64,000 nt of DNA from Scortum barcoo (lineage: Eukaryota; Chordata; Actinopteri; Centrarchiformes; Terapontidae): positions 13,700,880 through 13,764,879 of the forward strand of contig CM041538.1 in NCBI GenBank assembly GCA_023238725.1. The letters are read 5' to 3'. Of the stretch, positions 1-12,200 are shown one piece after another. The notes under the pieces are model-generated. The model saw only the letters and a list, made by a program, of their open reading frames with translations, did no database searches and was not told the DNA's origin. How positions within the stretch are numbered: the stretch's first letter is position 1; every line of letters starts with the position of its first letter. Made by a program: the position numbers and the translations under genes.

Positions 1-311
1 ATGTACATTTGAAATACTCTTCATCACTAAACCAAAAACAAAAAGAACGAAGTCTAGATTGATCAGCTTCTTTAGAGATAGAATTCTTTGATAGCTACAG
101 TTAAATGATGTGCATTTAAAAGCTGTGTCTTTTATTGACTTGTTAGATCCTACTTTGTATAGTTGTGTGCCTTCCCAAACCCTCCCCACAGAACTTCTGC
201 CCCCTCCCCGCAGTGACTTTGCATCTGACAAACACACCACAAACACACACTCCTCTGTCCCACCAGAGCACCACAGAGGAGCCAAACGGACGGAGGACAG
301 ATGTCCTGACC
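1..311. other. Upstream / 5' region of ankub1
   Basis: No protein-coding feature is recognisable here. Two pyrimidine-rich stretches ending in CAG near 190-213, and another near 262-264, could be splice acceptors for an exon carrying the ankub1 start, so part of this may be intron and part 5' UTR. The promoter cannot be placed. A two-codon upstream reading frame (ATG TCC TGA) sits at 301-309, just before the main start. Confidence 0.4.
301..309 (+). promoter_or_regulatory. Minimal upstream ORF ahead of ankub1 start
   Basis: ATG TCC TGA ends two bases before the ankub1 ATG at 312. If the bases are part of the mature 5' UTR, a start-stop unit this close could lower initiation at the main ATG. 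The sequence shows the codons only; any effect is inference. Confidence 0.35.
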
Positions 312-401
312 ATGAGGGTCTGCATCTGCTTCAAGGGCTCCTGTGAGCCTTTTAACGTCCCTCCAGATCAGACTGTGGGTGCCTTAAAGCAGATGGTTAA
401 G
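312..401 (+). CDS. ankub1: ankub1 coding exon 1
   Basis: Contains the start codon and residues 1-30, the first strands of the ubiquitin-like domain. Donor AAG|GTAAGA is strong. Phase 0 at the exit. Confidence 0.88.
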
Positions 402-1335
402 GTAAGAAAGAGCTACAGTACTGGTTCACAGCCATAAGTGTTAATGGACCTTAATCACTTGGCTAGTTTTGCCTGCATTTTAGAAAAACGGGCTTCTTGA
501 TTTGAATGCGGTAGTAGAGGAAAAACAGACATTTTGAACATGGTTTATAAAGAACCTGTTTCTTGGTCAGAACTCTATCATGCCCCCATAAATCCCCCCT
601 CTGTTCCTCTCTGTAGGAAAGCTTTCTTGTGCAACTCTCAGATGACAAGGAGGTCCGGGAGTACCTGGAGCTCAGCTACGGTGGAGCAGCACTGCAGGAC
701 AGCTGGGCTCTGTGCGACGTGGGCATCACAAGTGGCAGTGCCATCCGATGCCTGATAAAGGTATTAAAACATCTGAAGGGTTTAGAGCTTTGGAGCTGTG
801 CTGGGATTTGCAGTAAATACAATCAGCTTACAATGATGCACATTGAGAGAGGATGCTCACGTGCTTATTTGCTTTAGCTCTACACCGAAGAAGCTATTTT
901 TAATTAAATCCTTTACACCATTGTGATGCATTGTTGACATTAAAATACATTTTATTTTGCAAAGAAAATTATTTATTTTCATCAAGTTTCAGGGAGGTCA
1001 GAGGTTACTTATACAACTTCTATGCTTTATGTTGGGCTTATATGTACTACAAATAATCACTGACAATTCACTTTTAAAACAAATTATTGCCAATCCTTTC
1101 TTGCTGAAATTAGCATTTTACTGCATTCATTTCTCATCAAAGACATCCTTCTTACAACAAGTGAAATTTGTCATAGACTGGTGTGTTAATAGGCAACAAG
1201 ATGTTCCCATGTGAGCAGCAGTTTGGAGGGGAATGAGTTTATGACTGCCTGAGATCTTTAGTTTGTCCCAATTACTCAGTTTTTAGTACTAAGGCACATT
1301 CCAGGCTCATCACCAGGCAACTTTGTCTAAAACGC

Positions 1336-1375
<40 letters not shown>

Positions 1376-4126
1376 CCTTTTTTGGCTTTTGTCATCTCCT
1401 CATAAAAACTGTTGTTTTCTACAGGCCTTATAGTGCTTTGGTCTACTTTCACTCTTCAGCCATTTGCAAGTCTTGGTCTGGGTGATTCTGTTTTGACATT
1501 TTCATATCTTTTGCTCATTTCAAAGACACATTTTTTAACGGGTCATCCCTGCTTCTCAAATGTGTGCTTATATACAAATACAGAGCTTCTGCGGACAGAT
1601 CTATACATACATTGCAAAAAGCATGCCTGGGTTTCCCTCAGCTGAATTGGTACATTCAGGCTTTTCAAGCACTTTATTACTTTATGAGATTGTACATAAT
1701 GTCAACCACCGGGTGGCAGCAAAATCTTCTTTGCTCTTTGCTTGTGTGTAACTCTTGCTATTTTTACATTAAATAAAATAGATTACTAATAAAGTTACAT
1801 TACAATTCATGTATTAATTATGAATTATATTAAAACAACTTTAAAGTTATTCAATGTAAAACTATGACAGTTGTGGATGCCTTTCATCACCTTCAATCAC
1901 CATCAACCAGCTGCAAACAAATAAAATTTTATTAACCAAAAAGTAAAAATGTGACAAGGGTTTAACTTTTTTAAGAAAAACAGAAGGATTCATCTTGTAA
2001 CTACAGTTTTTCTTTTGTCCTATTAATGTAATTGCCATTGTGCCATTATAATTATTTTTCAGAGTGAAGAAAGACCTGTTTTACACGTGTTCAACGCTGT
2101 GACGGGGGAAACTTTACCAATCATGGGAAGTGAGGCTCTTCTGCATATATCCGTTGCTACATTGAAAACTGTGGTGTCTGTGCAAAGTGGCCTCCCTGTC
2201 AGCACCTTCAGACTGAGCACACCTACAGGTGTACAACTCTATGACTGCAACCACCTCCAAGATTATGCCATTGAAGTCGGTATGGCCTGCTTTCTGCCTG
2301 TGCTCCAATGTGATTGATGTGTGTAACTTCATCTTATCAAAATAAAATAAGGCTATATTGTTAACTCTCATCTATTGTTTTAACCTACAGATTACTTTTC
2401 ATATAAACTGTTTTGGAGAGTAACAACATGCAACAGAGGTTCACTTTCACATGAATAAAACAATATTTCAGAGTTGTCATCTGCCCTCTCCAAAGCCATG
2501 CACAGACAAATTGAAGTTAAAATAGAATAAAAGTGATCAGTTTGATTTATTTTGAAATGTGTGGTTTGTTTTTCACTGTTTAACAAAGGCACCACTATTC
2601 GTTTGGACACGTGGGACGGGTGGGTGGAGTTCCTCCAGGGTTGCCTCCTGGGCCACAGACTGACAGCCCAGAGCCACCTATCAGATAAGAAGCCAGTAAT
2701 GAGGTCAGAGATTGAATATGAATAAAAGTGTGACAGAAGTGTTGCTGTGCAGCTTATTCATATTCTGTCTGAGGCCAAGTTGCAACCTGACACACAAAAG
2801 CAAATCTTTCTTTTCCTGCTTTTCCAGGTTTCAGCTGCAGGTAGCACTCTGCATCGCTGCCTCTTTAGGCCATCTAGACCTGGCAGACTGGCTGCTGGAG
2901 AGGGGGATTCATGCTGAGGAACCAGTGGGAGTCCATCCGTACCGCCAGTGGTGCCACCAAACCGCCCACCCAGACACCCTGAAGTGTCCCATCCACCTAG
3001 CTGCAGAGAGTAATCAGCTCCTCATCCTAAAACTCTTCATCACCAAGAACCTTTTAACCTTGGCTTGTCGGGACCCTGGAGGTCGTGACCCTTTGAGAAT
3101 TGCTATTCAGCATGGTCACAGGGATTGTGTGCGCTACTTAGCCAACAAGCTGTGCTCAGTAGTATCCCTGCCAAACATGTCCCTGCCCATACGTATCTAC
3201 CTCCAGATAAAACGCTGGGTGAGTTTGGGGCAAAGAAGGGCAGCTTTCAATCGATGCCAGTATAACGGTGTTGCCTTCAAAGCCAGGGTGGGGGATAAAT
3301 TGCTGGTAGATGGCTTCAATCAGCCAAATATGTCATCCAAATCCAGGAAAGCTGTGGCCAAACCAAACAAAGGAATTAGGGCCAAACCTTTGCAGCCCTT
3401 ACCTCCCATCAGCAACTCACCTGTGTCACACCTCCCCTCCAAAAAGGCACCCCGACTACCCAGCCTGCAGTCTGTGAATGCTGGTGACTTCAAAACAACA
3501 AGAGAAAACGTCATATACTGCTTGACTATAGCCAGGTCTCTATCCTTTGTACTATATACACTCATGTGCATTAGAAATGCTATCCTATTCTATAAATGGT
3601 TCTCATAAGTGCAATTTTATTTGAGGTTCACAGCAAGTCAAAGGGAGTTAAAGATTAAATTATAAAATCAGATTATTTACACCATACATATTTTTTTCTG
3701 TAATTCTGTCTGTTACTTATTGCTGTAAAGGCGCTGTAGGGGCTTCTGTAATGTACTACATTTTACATTTTGTGCTAAATGATTGGATTTGGTGGAAAAT
3801 CTAAATAACTCAGCAGCACAACAAAAGATTTCTTTACCAGGTTGTTGTTCTAGGTAACATACAGAATGATGACAACAGTGTTAATCTGGAGAAACACCTG
3901 CACTAACTTCTGACACAAAACCGAGGCTATCAGTGTCACAATTAATTGATTAATAATTGATTAGGACGTACAGATGTTAATCAAGTACTGTGCTTGACAG
4001 CTTTAGTTTCTCTCTAATGTCTAATGCGTGTTTCTCTGTTACAGTATGTTCACAGAGAAGCCTTGGTCGAAGCAGCTGAGCATAGCACGGACCCTGATCA
4101 GGAAGCGTGTCCACACGGTGGCCTGA
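312..4126 (+). CDS. ankub1: Ankyrin repeat and ubiquitin domain-containing protein 1 (six coding exons)
   Basis: Joined exons 312-401, 617-760, 2063-2279, 2589-2703, 2828-3535 and 4045-4126 total 1356 nt, an exact 451-codon frame plus TGA. All introns are GT-AG with matching phases. Residues 1-78 form one ubiquitin-like unit (starts MRVCICFKGS). Residues about 84-165 look like a second beta-grasp unit (VLHVFNAVTGE, then FRLSTPTGVQLYD). Ankyrin-type helices follow at about 192-216 (ALCIAASLGHLDLADWLLERG), 242-264 (CPIHLAAESNQLLILKLFI) and 276-297 (DPLRIAIQHGHRDCVRYLA). The remaining C-terminal half is basic and Pro/Ser-rich. The start has A at -3. The exon 5 donor (GTCTCT) is weak; read-through would end at a TAA at 3606-3608 instead. 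The spliced end, with EKPWSKQL and RTLIRKRVHTVA, looks genuine. The protein's molecular role is not established; the name follows the domain order. Confidence 0.85.
617..760 (+). CDS. ankub1: ankub1 coding exon 2
   Basis: Acceptor CTGTAG, donor AAG|GTATTA. Encodes residues 31-78, including REYLELSYGGAALQD, which completes the first ubiquitin-like unit. Phase 0 on both sides. Confidence 0.88.
1339..1374. repeat. (GT)18 microsatellite
   Basis: Uninterrupted GT dinucleotide repeat of 36 bases in ankub1 intron 2. Confidence 0.98.
1706..1720 (+). promoter_or_regulatory. CTCF-like motif (forward)
   Basis: CCACCGGGTGGCAGC closely follows the CTCF core pattern CCASNAGRKGGCR. This is a sequence match only; occupancy is unknown. 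Confidence 0.45.
2063..2279 (+). CDS. ankub1: ankub1 coding exon 3
   Basis: Acceptor TTTTTCAG, donor GTCG|GTATGG. Encodes residues 79-150 and the first base of codon 151. Carries most of the second ubiquitin-like unit. Confidence 0.87.
2280..2588 (+). other. ankub1 intron 3
   Basis: A 309-base AT-rich intron. I see nothing else in it. Confidence 0.8.
2589..2703 (+). CDS. ankub1: ankub1 coding exon 4
   Basis: Acceptor ACAAAG with little pyrimidine, donor ATGAG|GTCAGA. The phase 1 entry and phase 2 exit fit both neighbours. Encodes TTIRLDTWDGW and the linker to the ankyrin region. Confidence 0.82.
2828..3535 (+). CDS. ankub1: ankub1 coding exon 5
   Basis: The largest exon (708 nt), residues about 189-424, with the ankyrin repeats and the basic Pro-rich tail. 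Acceptor TTTTCCAG is good. Donor CCAG|GTCTCT is weak, so intron retention ending at 3608 is a possible alternative. Confidence 0.83.
3536..4044 (+). other. ankub1 intron 5
   Basis: A 509-base intron. It contains the alternative stop at 3606-3608 reached if exon 5 is read through. No repeat family recognised. Confidence 0.75.
4045..4126 (+). CDS. ankub1: ankub1 coding exon 6 (terminal)
   Basis: Acceptor CTGTTACAG. One base completes codon 425, then residues 426-451 run to TGA at 4124-4126. Only this frame makes the total coding length a multiple of three with the upstream exons. Confidence 0.8.
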
Positions 4127-4519
4127 TAATCAAAGATCCTGGATCCTGTTCCATCCAGATCTCTCACCCATCAGCCCAGCTACACATAGGTATCCCATCG
4201 GCTGCCTAAAATACTGTTGACAAAGAAGAATCCTTCAGAGAGACAACTGAGAAGTTTATCTCAGGCTTAGGTTGTCTGTTTTTATCAGCTAACATTTTAT
4301 TAGTCTTCACAGAATGAGAGAATATTACTTACTTACAGGAAATTAAAAAATTCATGAACTGGATTTTGTGTTTGACAAAAGTCCAAGTAAGGACCAGCCT
4401 GAAGTAAAAATGACTTGCCTTTGACTGATATTCAAGGCTAAAGAGCACCAACATACTGCATCTCTTGCTCTCACTAAGTGTGTAGGCGCACAGCTACGCG
4501 GTGAGCTAAACGCACTTCT

Positions 4520-4525
4520 AATAAA
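4520..4525 (+). terminator. Candidate poly(A) signal for ankub1
   Basis: AATAAA about 395 bases after the ankub1 stop, the first canonical hexamer downstream. Cleavage site not proven. Confidence 0.45.
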
Positions 4526-5860
4526 GCTTGAAGACAGCGGATTGTTCCTGAGGTTTTTACTGGAATTGACTGTGAAACTGTGAAAGCAGCATTAGAAAAC
4601 AATTTCAGTGATGGTGTTTAGAAATGTAGTTAAATAGCTAATTAATGTTGTTTTTAGCAACAGAAAGCTACTAACTTGGTTAGCAATAAACTGGTCACAG
4701 AAAAAAATCACATTACAGCTGCAATAAAAGGAGCAACTTCTGATAATGCTCTCAGGAGTAAATAAAAGATACAAATTATTTGCTGGGACAGAGGCAGGTA
4801 ATGGTTGCTATTAGCAATATAATGTCCAACTGATACCAACTGCTGGTGACACATTAAATATGTTGATAATATCTTTACCATAGGCACACTTGACTATGCT
4901 CAAGCTTTTATTTGTTGACCTGAAATTAAATGTATGATATACAATTGTTTTTGTTGTCTTGGATAGAAAACGTTGATATGGGATCCTCCTTTGTGTCTGA
5001 AGCCCTTTATCAAATCTCTATACTTGTTGTGTTTTGCCTTTCATCTTTCAGTTAAAATCTATGCTTCATTATCACACATAATGTCCCTTTAGCTGCATGA
5101 ATGTTTGCTTAATTTTTTGAAATATTTTATTTATTTTTTATTATTATTATTATTTTTTTTTTTTTTTAGTTTTACCTTAATTTTATGTGCTTGTGATGTT
5201 TGTCAAATGGCTGATTAATTAACCAGTCACCTTGGGTAACTTGAGACCCGATGTACAAACAGAATAAGGCAGTTAAAATATACAGTGAGGTGGAAGGGCC
5301 TCTGATCAAATCAGTGGGCAGTAACGCAAGTTGAGTTGCCCCATCTGACATGGAGTTGGTGGGGTTTATGACCTATACTGCAGCCTGCCACCAGGGAGTG
5401 ATTGAGATGTTTTAGCTTCACTTTTGAGGAACTGTTATGTTGATCTTTATATACACTCTATGGTTGTACGCTGCTTTTCACCATTCATTGTGGGGTACTT
5501 TTGAGTCGACTATATATCATAATAATTTTCACTATACATACAGACAGCACTACAAAATATCATAAATTAAAATAGATGTAATATTGATCATGGAGTATGT
5601 AGTAAGTGATGTCACACACAGCATTGGAAATTTCTGATTTAATCACAAGGTTACAGAGATTAGGAAGAGTAGAAATCTGTTCTAACTCCTCTCTACACCA
5701 ACACAAAGACACTCCACAACAGTTTCTTTCCTTACACTGAAGAAGAAACATTTGGACAGGACTAAAAAAATGCTATCATTGTATATAATTGTATTGTACA
5801 GACATATAAATATGGTGGAGTATGCAGTGAGTGGTGTCGGACACAGCATTTGAAATTTCC
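4526..5860. other. Intergenic region ankub1-ppp1r2
   Basis: AT-rich DNA without a gene. It has an ATT/T-rich low-complexity stretch near 5125-5168 and an imperfect direct duplication (about 5570-5639 and 5791-5861) ending at the ppp1r2 CpG-rich promoter. Confidence 0.6.
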
Positions 5861-5861
5861 G
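5570..5861. repeat. Imperfect direct duplication (two ~70-bp arms)
   Basis: The arm at about 5570-5639 and the arm at about 5791-5861 share TGGAGTATG, then AGTGRTGTC, then ACACAGCATT and GAAATTTC in the same order and spacing, about 222 bases apart. No known family recognised. Confidence 0.65.
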
Positions 5862-6158
5862 AGCGCTCAAAGGCAGCACTTGTAAATCTCGTGACGGCGA
5901 GAACTGGCGTCTCGAAGTCTCGCGATGCTGTGAACCTTGCCGCCCCGCCAGTCGGTGAACAACCGGAGAGCAGACATGCCGGGCTGCCGGTGCTGGTAGG
6001 ATCGGTTTCTCCTGACTTTACAGACTTAGTTATGACGGGGGGCATGTTCAACACGCAGCTTGCCTTTTGGTAACCGAGTCGCGAGAAAACCACAGAAGCG
6101 GAGGACCAGCCGAAGATAAAAGAGTTTGATCGGTGTGACAGTCGGTCAGTCTGGAGGA
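5862..6158 (+). promoter_or_regulatory. CpG-rich promoter / 5' UTR of ppp1r2
   Basis: CpG density rises sharply compared with flanking DNA. It includes TCTCGCGA at 5918-5925, a palindromic element known from TATA-less housekeeping promoters. No TATA box is evident. The transcription start is not resolved. Confidence 0.65.
5918..5925. promoter_or_regulatory. TCTCGCGA promoter element
   Basis: Exact 8-base match to the core of the TCTCGCGAGA motif typical of CpG-island housekeeping promoters, 234 bases before the ppp1r2 ATG. Confidence 0.6.
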
Positions 6159-6289
6159 ATGGCAGCTCCCCGGCCGATTAAAGGCATCCTGAAAAACAAA
6201 AACACCGGGACAAATGTCAAATCGCTGCCCGACGAGGTACAGGCGGAGTGTCCCGAACAAACCCCGGGACTGTCGGAGGATGAGCAGCA
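6159..6289 (+). CDS. ppp1r2: ppp1r2 coding exon 1
   Basis: Start codon in strong context; residues 1-43 plus two bases. Donor GCA|GTAAGT is near-consensus. Confidence 0.92.
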
Positions 6290-9200
6290 GTAAGTTTTCA
6301 CCTGTCGGTCACCGGGTAACGCGAGCTAGCTAAACACTTGTTAGCCTCTCTATGGTCACTAAATATCTGCAGCGTAAACATTTTGTTTATCGGTGTCGGT
6401 GTGCTTGTTGGTGTGGACACTTTCCGGTGTCTCCTCCCTGGTAACATCCCGACGGTGTGTGTGTGTGTGTGTGTGAGAGAGTGTGAGAGAGTGACCGAGT
6501 GCCTGTGTTTAATCCTGTCAGGTTAGCTTGTTCGCTAATGTCATGACAGGTGGTGGTGTGGTTTGGATGATTGTTAACTAGTGTTCCCGTTGTTTGTTAC
6601 AGATGCCAAAAAAACATGAAAAAACTTTGTGGTAGTTAAAAATATGTGTAATATATAACTGTGTGATAGAGAGCAGGCAGGCAACGTGACCATAAAAGGG
6701 CAAATGAACCAACATAAACAGATCATTTAAACTGCACATTTACTCTGCTGTTTCTATATTATTATTCTGACAATGTCATTAGTTTGATGCCACTGTTTGT
6801 TTGAAACACCCAGCACTGTAATAGTAAAGTATTATGTCATGATTTTTTTAACATGTTGCCTACACCTGCACTGCATATCACACTATCATACAGACAGAAG
6901 AGGCTTTGTGTACATAAAAAAAAAACAAGACAAAAATGTCATTGTCTGCTACAAGATATATTAGAGTGGCTATTTCCTCAAAGCCTTAAAATCACAAACA
7001 CATTTCAGTATGTTGACACTGAGAATAAAAAGAAAAAAAGGTAAAATATATGGGCTTTGAAGGGTCGGTGAGCCTTGCGTGTGAAATCAACCCGACCCAG
7101 TGGGAAGACAAAATCATAGCTGAGTTTTATGCCCCCGAGTTAGATATCTGGTGACAAACACTTGATGTTCCATCTGACACTGACAGCTGTGTTACAGCCT
7201 CCACACGAGACTGTTCTCATCTGAGTGCGTTGAGGAGCACCGGTCAATATTCATCGTTATCATTATGAACAACTCCTACGACCTTTAGTCCAGGCGCCTG
7301 ATAGATTGTCAGAGGATGTTTCGCGGCGCCCGGGATGACTTCCATCCTGACGTTGGCCAGGATGATAGATTGGCTCGTTAATCTGCTCACAGCAGAGGAC
7401 TAAAACATCATTCGTCTTCTGCGGCGATGATGACGCCTCAGATGAGGTCAAGAACATCGCAGGGTGAAAAAAACAAAAAACAAAACTGGAGTATGCCAAC
7501 AGTATCAGAGTTTAGGGGTGTGGCCAGGATTTACAATGATGGACTGATATGCAGATTGGGAATAGCTGCGTGAGACTGCCCTGCGTCTGGGTCAGGGTGA
7601 CAGGAGGTTTGTTTTTCTCTCTTAGGAGCCTCGCCTTCTCCCATGCATTGATATCACTGACTCTGACACTTGCACTGTGGCAGTGAGATGTAACGCCCCA
7701 AATCACCAGCCCCGGTTAAGTCACGTCAGTGCTCTGCTCGCTCACAGCCGCCTCTCGTCTCCTCTGGACGTACAGATCTCCCTGGGCTGTTGAATGGAAG
7801 TTGTTTTACTGTCAGTGTAGTCAAATGCTGCGACTTTATAATTTTTTTTTTTTTTTTCTTCATTGTTGGATATTTTTAGCCATGCATGTCATCTGTGAGC
7901 ACACCTGTGAGTAACTAGGTGGAAAATACCCAAAGGAAAAAAGTGCAGGGTGGGCAGGAAGTTGTCACTCGCTTAATGATTTGCTGGTTCAGATCCCTCC
8001 AGGGTCTGCACATTTCAAAGTGCCCTTGAGCCATTGCACCTCACTGCAAAGCACATCTGCTAATATGCTTTAAAAAACTCTGAGAACTATTTAAAACAAA
8101 CAAATAAATAAAGCATTATCTGAATCATGTTGCCAACAAACCAGGCTTAAAATATGTTGATGTGGATTAAGTCTAGAAAAATAGATACACAAACATATGA
8201 GGGCTTTTAAGGCTTTACATGAATGTTATTCTGTCTGATTTACAGTCTGGGCCATGAATTAACACCACCCACCTGCCAAATGCTGCTAAACGTTCGATGC
8301 TCGCCGGAGATTCTGCCCACTTTAACAGTTGGGTTTAATCATACTGACATTTATATCTCTTTTTTTTTTTTTTTTTTAAATTAGATCTAATACAAGTTGG
8401 GAATCATTAGAAAAGAGACCACTTGGTCATAGTTAGATACTTCAATATCAGACTTTATCAGCCTCATGACCATGTTTTCGAATATCCTGCCAGTTATTTG
8501 GAGGGTAATTAGTCGCTCTTTGGTCTGCTAAAGCTGCATTTGTGATTTCTGTGCCCCCTCGCCTCCCCCATGCCAGCAGGTCTAGACGTCGGTAAGAGTC
8601 CTCTCTGAGCCGCAGCAGCATGAGAAATTAGGCCAAAGAAGGACAGTGGTTATTAGTGAATTCTGGTCCCAACAGTGAATCGAGCTTTTTCTGTGTAGAT
8701 ACAAAAATAGTCTCTCTTGGAGTGACGAGGAAGAAGAGGGGGAAAAAAAAAGACTTTTCTGGAAGGATCCTGTGTGCAGCCAAGCACTAAATTCACAGAG
8801 GAAAAGCAAAAACACACACACTCCTATCAGACTTATTATTTTATTTAATAGATTTTTTGTAGCTCTTTATATATTTTTTTTCACCTACCTAAATGATGAC
8901 CCTCCGATATCACTCCCTGTCTTGACATGAGAATGAGTAAAATTCTCTTGAAATGGTCTTTTTTTTATTTTATTTTTCTTTGTTATTTTTTTTTTTACGG
9001 AAAAACTAAATATAAAGATAAAGAATATAAAGTGCTCGTATTTATCCTGACAACAGCCCAAACATGTTTTCCGTCTTATCTGCTTCAATTATATGGGAAC
9101 GTACCGTCCTCGCTCATTCTACAGTACCCACAGGATATCCTGAGCTAGCTGTACAAATATCTACCACCCAGCATTGATTTATTGCTTTTTTTTTTCCAAC

Positions 9201-12200
9201 AACCTGTCCATGTTTAAACAATTCAGCTTCCCTCCATAGATTTGTAGGAAGAACATGGACCCAGGAGACATAACACACAACAGTGGTTGCCATTGGTTAC
9301 CGTCATTAGAGCACGGCACTCTTGATACCTCTTTGAAATATTTCTTTTATCACATCTCGGTTAGCGGAGACGACACCAAAACTCTGCATTTGGAATCAAG
9401 AGATAAGAAATAAAATAACTTTAATGAGGACGTCGGCAGTGTGAATTATACAGGAACACACGGACTCCGGTTGTTTATTTCCTTTGCCGTGCCAGTTCAT
9501 TTCCTTTAGCACTGCAGGGCATTGTAAGGCCATGTCATCCGTGTTATCCCTTCAATCACCCGCTATTATTTAGTTAACGGTGATGTACGAGCCTCACGCC
9601 CAGCCATTTATAATTCATGAACGCTTCCATGAAACTCAATCTCTCCCTCACTGTCTCGCCGGCCTCATCCCAACAGAGTGACAGTTTGACTGGGAGGCAG
9701 TGAATCTCTGACTTTCCATATTGTTGACAGAAAAATGCCACTCGGACATTTTACCCTCCCGAAGAATCAAGTCCGAGCTGACGGATGTCTGAACACCTGT
9801 GGTCTACAGTGACAGAGAGCAGTAACTGTTTAGGACAAGACAGTAAAACGACTGAAGATACTTCATTATCTCTGTCGTTGTTTTCTCCTGGGTTGTTGGT
9901 ACAGAGGTTGGTCATTGTAGCAGCGCTTTGGTTGTAAATTTGTTGAAAGGAAAACCCTTGAAACCACCTTCACCAAACACAAATTTTGCTTATAACGATA
10001 AAAAAAACAACTATTTTTTTCCTTTCCCCAGTTCTCCATGAGCATTATGGTGCGGCCATCGACTTCAGCGTGCGGTCTCTACCCATTACTCTGCTTCTCT
10101 TCTGATGCACTTTTCTCTTCAAGTCTGGAGCGATGACAGGGGCTTAAGAAACAGCTTTAGTCCTAAATCTAGCTGGCTATCTCTCAAACTTTCTCTAATC
10201 TTTTATTGCACTTACTGCTGCCTGAGAAAGGAGGAGCGATTTGCGCTCATGAATGAGATTGTAGTCTCTCTTTTGGAGGTCTGAGAAATCATTGTGAAAT
10301 TGTCGGGCGTGACGGTGACGTTCAAGAATTTATTTGCCATGCGCGCAGCAATTACACGAAACTCCCGAATCTCAGGCTGCTTTTAAAAGTGCTCATGAAA
10401 CATTTTGAAAGAAAATCACTCCAAGAAAACTGACTGAAAGTTCAAGACACATTTCTGATGTCGACGTGTTTAATCGAAGGGGGGCTCCAGCACGCTAAAA
10501 AGAAAATTTGTGACTGTGTAGAGAACAGATTAATTGGTGTTGATAGAAAAAGCCTGGATTTGATGATATCTGTGTCATTCAACCAAATTTAACATCCTTT
10601 TTTTAGGATGTGATAACTCAGATGATGCTTGTTGTTGTTCGGCCGGGAAAAGGGCTGCAGGTAAAGTCGTTCGTTCTCGCCGCTTTTGGCCTGACCCGCC
10701 AAGCGTATGGGATGCAGTGTATTCTGTACATTTCGACCAGCCTCTGGTCTCCGCCGTAAAACAAGGGCCTGCTCCTGTTACTGTTGGTGGGTTCAGGCGG
10801 CAGTGGAGAGCGCAGGGCCTGGACCTTTCCTCACTACCCGCCGACTATGCTACCTGATAGCGCAGCTCAGCTCTCAACGATGACTCACTCTATTTAATGA
10901 GTTCTCCCGAAGCGTTATGTCGCCAGCTGTTGACCACCCTCCGGAGATTGCCGTCATCACATCAGAGACGCGGGTCTTTACTTAGAGCGTGCTGTATAAT
11001 ATTGTACTCTGTGCTGTCTGTTTTTGAGCCCCCCCTCCCCCTTGTGCAGAGACAGGTGCATCATCGCCGTGTTGTAGTTTTTCTGATGGGTTTGCTCTGA
11101 ATGAGTGAGCCAACCCGGAGTGGATTTACAGCAAGCAGCGGTCTGGTGGAAATGGATCACGGTTGGCTGCTTCTGGGATGTGTTGTGTAACTACACACAC
11201 TCTAAACTGAAGCGCACCAGTCTTATTAACACGCCACATCTCAACGCACTATCCCAGATGTTAGATACGACTTTCTCGGGCTGTGTCTATCGCAGGTTTT
11301 GGCTCGCTTTAGAAAATGTTGAAACTCTCTCCAGTTATTAAATGATCTTTTTTTCTTTTTTTCCAAGCAGCAGAATATGAACACTATCATCCTTTAAAAG
11401 AACCCTAATGTTAATAATAATAATTATTTTGAGGATTTGGATGTCTGATTGATTGTCTGTCATTGCATCTTGCTGCAGTTCTGGATCCACGCAGATGAAA
11501 AGTAATTGCAGAAGTAAACCCCCTCTCCGGGCGTTGTTCCTCTGCGTGTGTTCCAGTAACACAAACCCATCCAGCAAAGGTGGCTAATTTTGTAGCATGA
11601 CTGTGCGTGTTCAGTATGTCGGGTCAAGGACGTTTTTATCAGGATGAGCGGCGTTGGCCTGTCTAAGAGCGCTTCCTCAAACCACTGTGGGCCACCTTGC
11701 TGCCCACGAGCAAGCCGGCTGCTCATTACAGCGCCACGTCGCATCAACTAACACACACAAGTCGAGGCCAAAACCCTTTTAAACTCGAATGAATTATCTC
11801 CTGCCTGATATCGTTTCATGTTCTTCCATATTGGAGTTGTCTTGCTTCCTTCGTCCGGCACCTGTTTCTCTTTCTCAGGTGTCAGTCTGAACTGATGCTC
11901 TAAAGTACCTTTATGATTAGGGGCGAGCAAATGTTTTGGATATACAAGTCTGTTTTTTTTCTGTTTTTTCGTCTGTTTAGCATACAGTCAATGTAACGAT
12001 GTAAAAGAAAACCTTAAAACCTGACAGCTGAGTGTCCGTCCGCCCTGCATGCTTGTATATCCACCAGACTCCGGGAAATCAAGGGAAATAAGTCAATCAA
12101 CCAACCTGACCAAACTTGTGTGTGTGTGTGTGTAGTTTTTGCTGCAGGTGTTGAAGCGGTGAAGACCACAGCACACATGCTACCCTATTTTCCTGCGTAA

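Larger units (their letters stand above)
761..2062 (+). other. ankub1 intron 2
   Basis: A 1.3-kb AT-rich intron with no coding signal. It holds a (GT)n microsatellite at 1339-1374 and a CTCF-like motif at 1706-1720. Confidence 0.8.

Noticed and set aside
3536..3608. Read-through C-terminus of ankub1 exon 5
   Set aside because: It is a possible retained-intron form, but splicing to 4045 keeps the phase and adds a conserved-looking end, so the spliced form was preferred.
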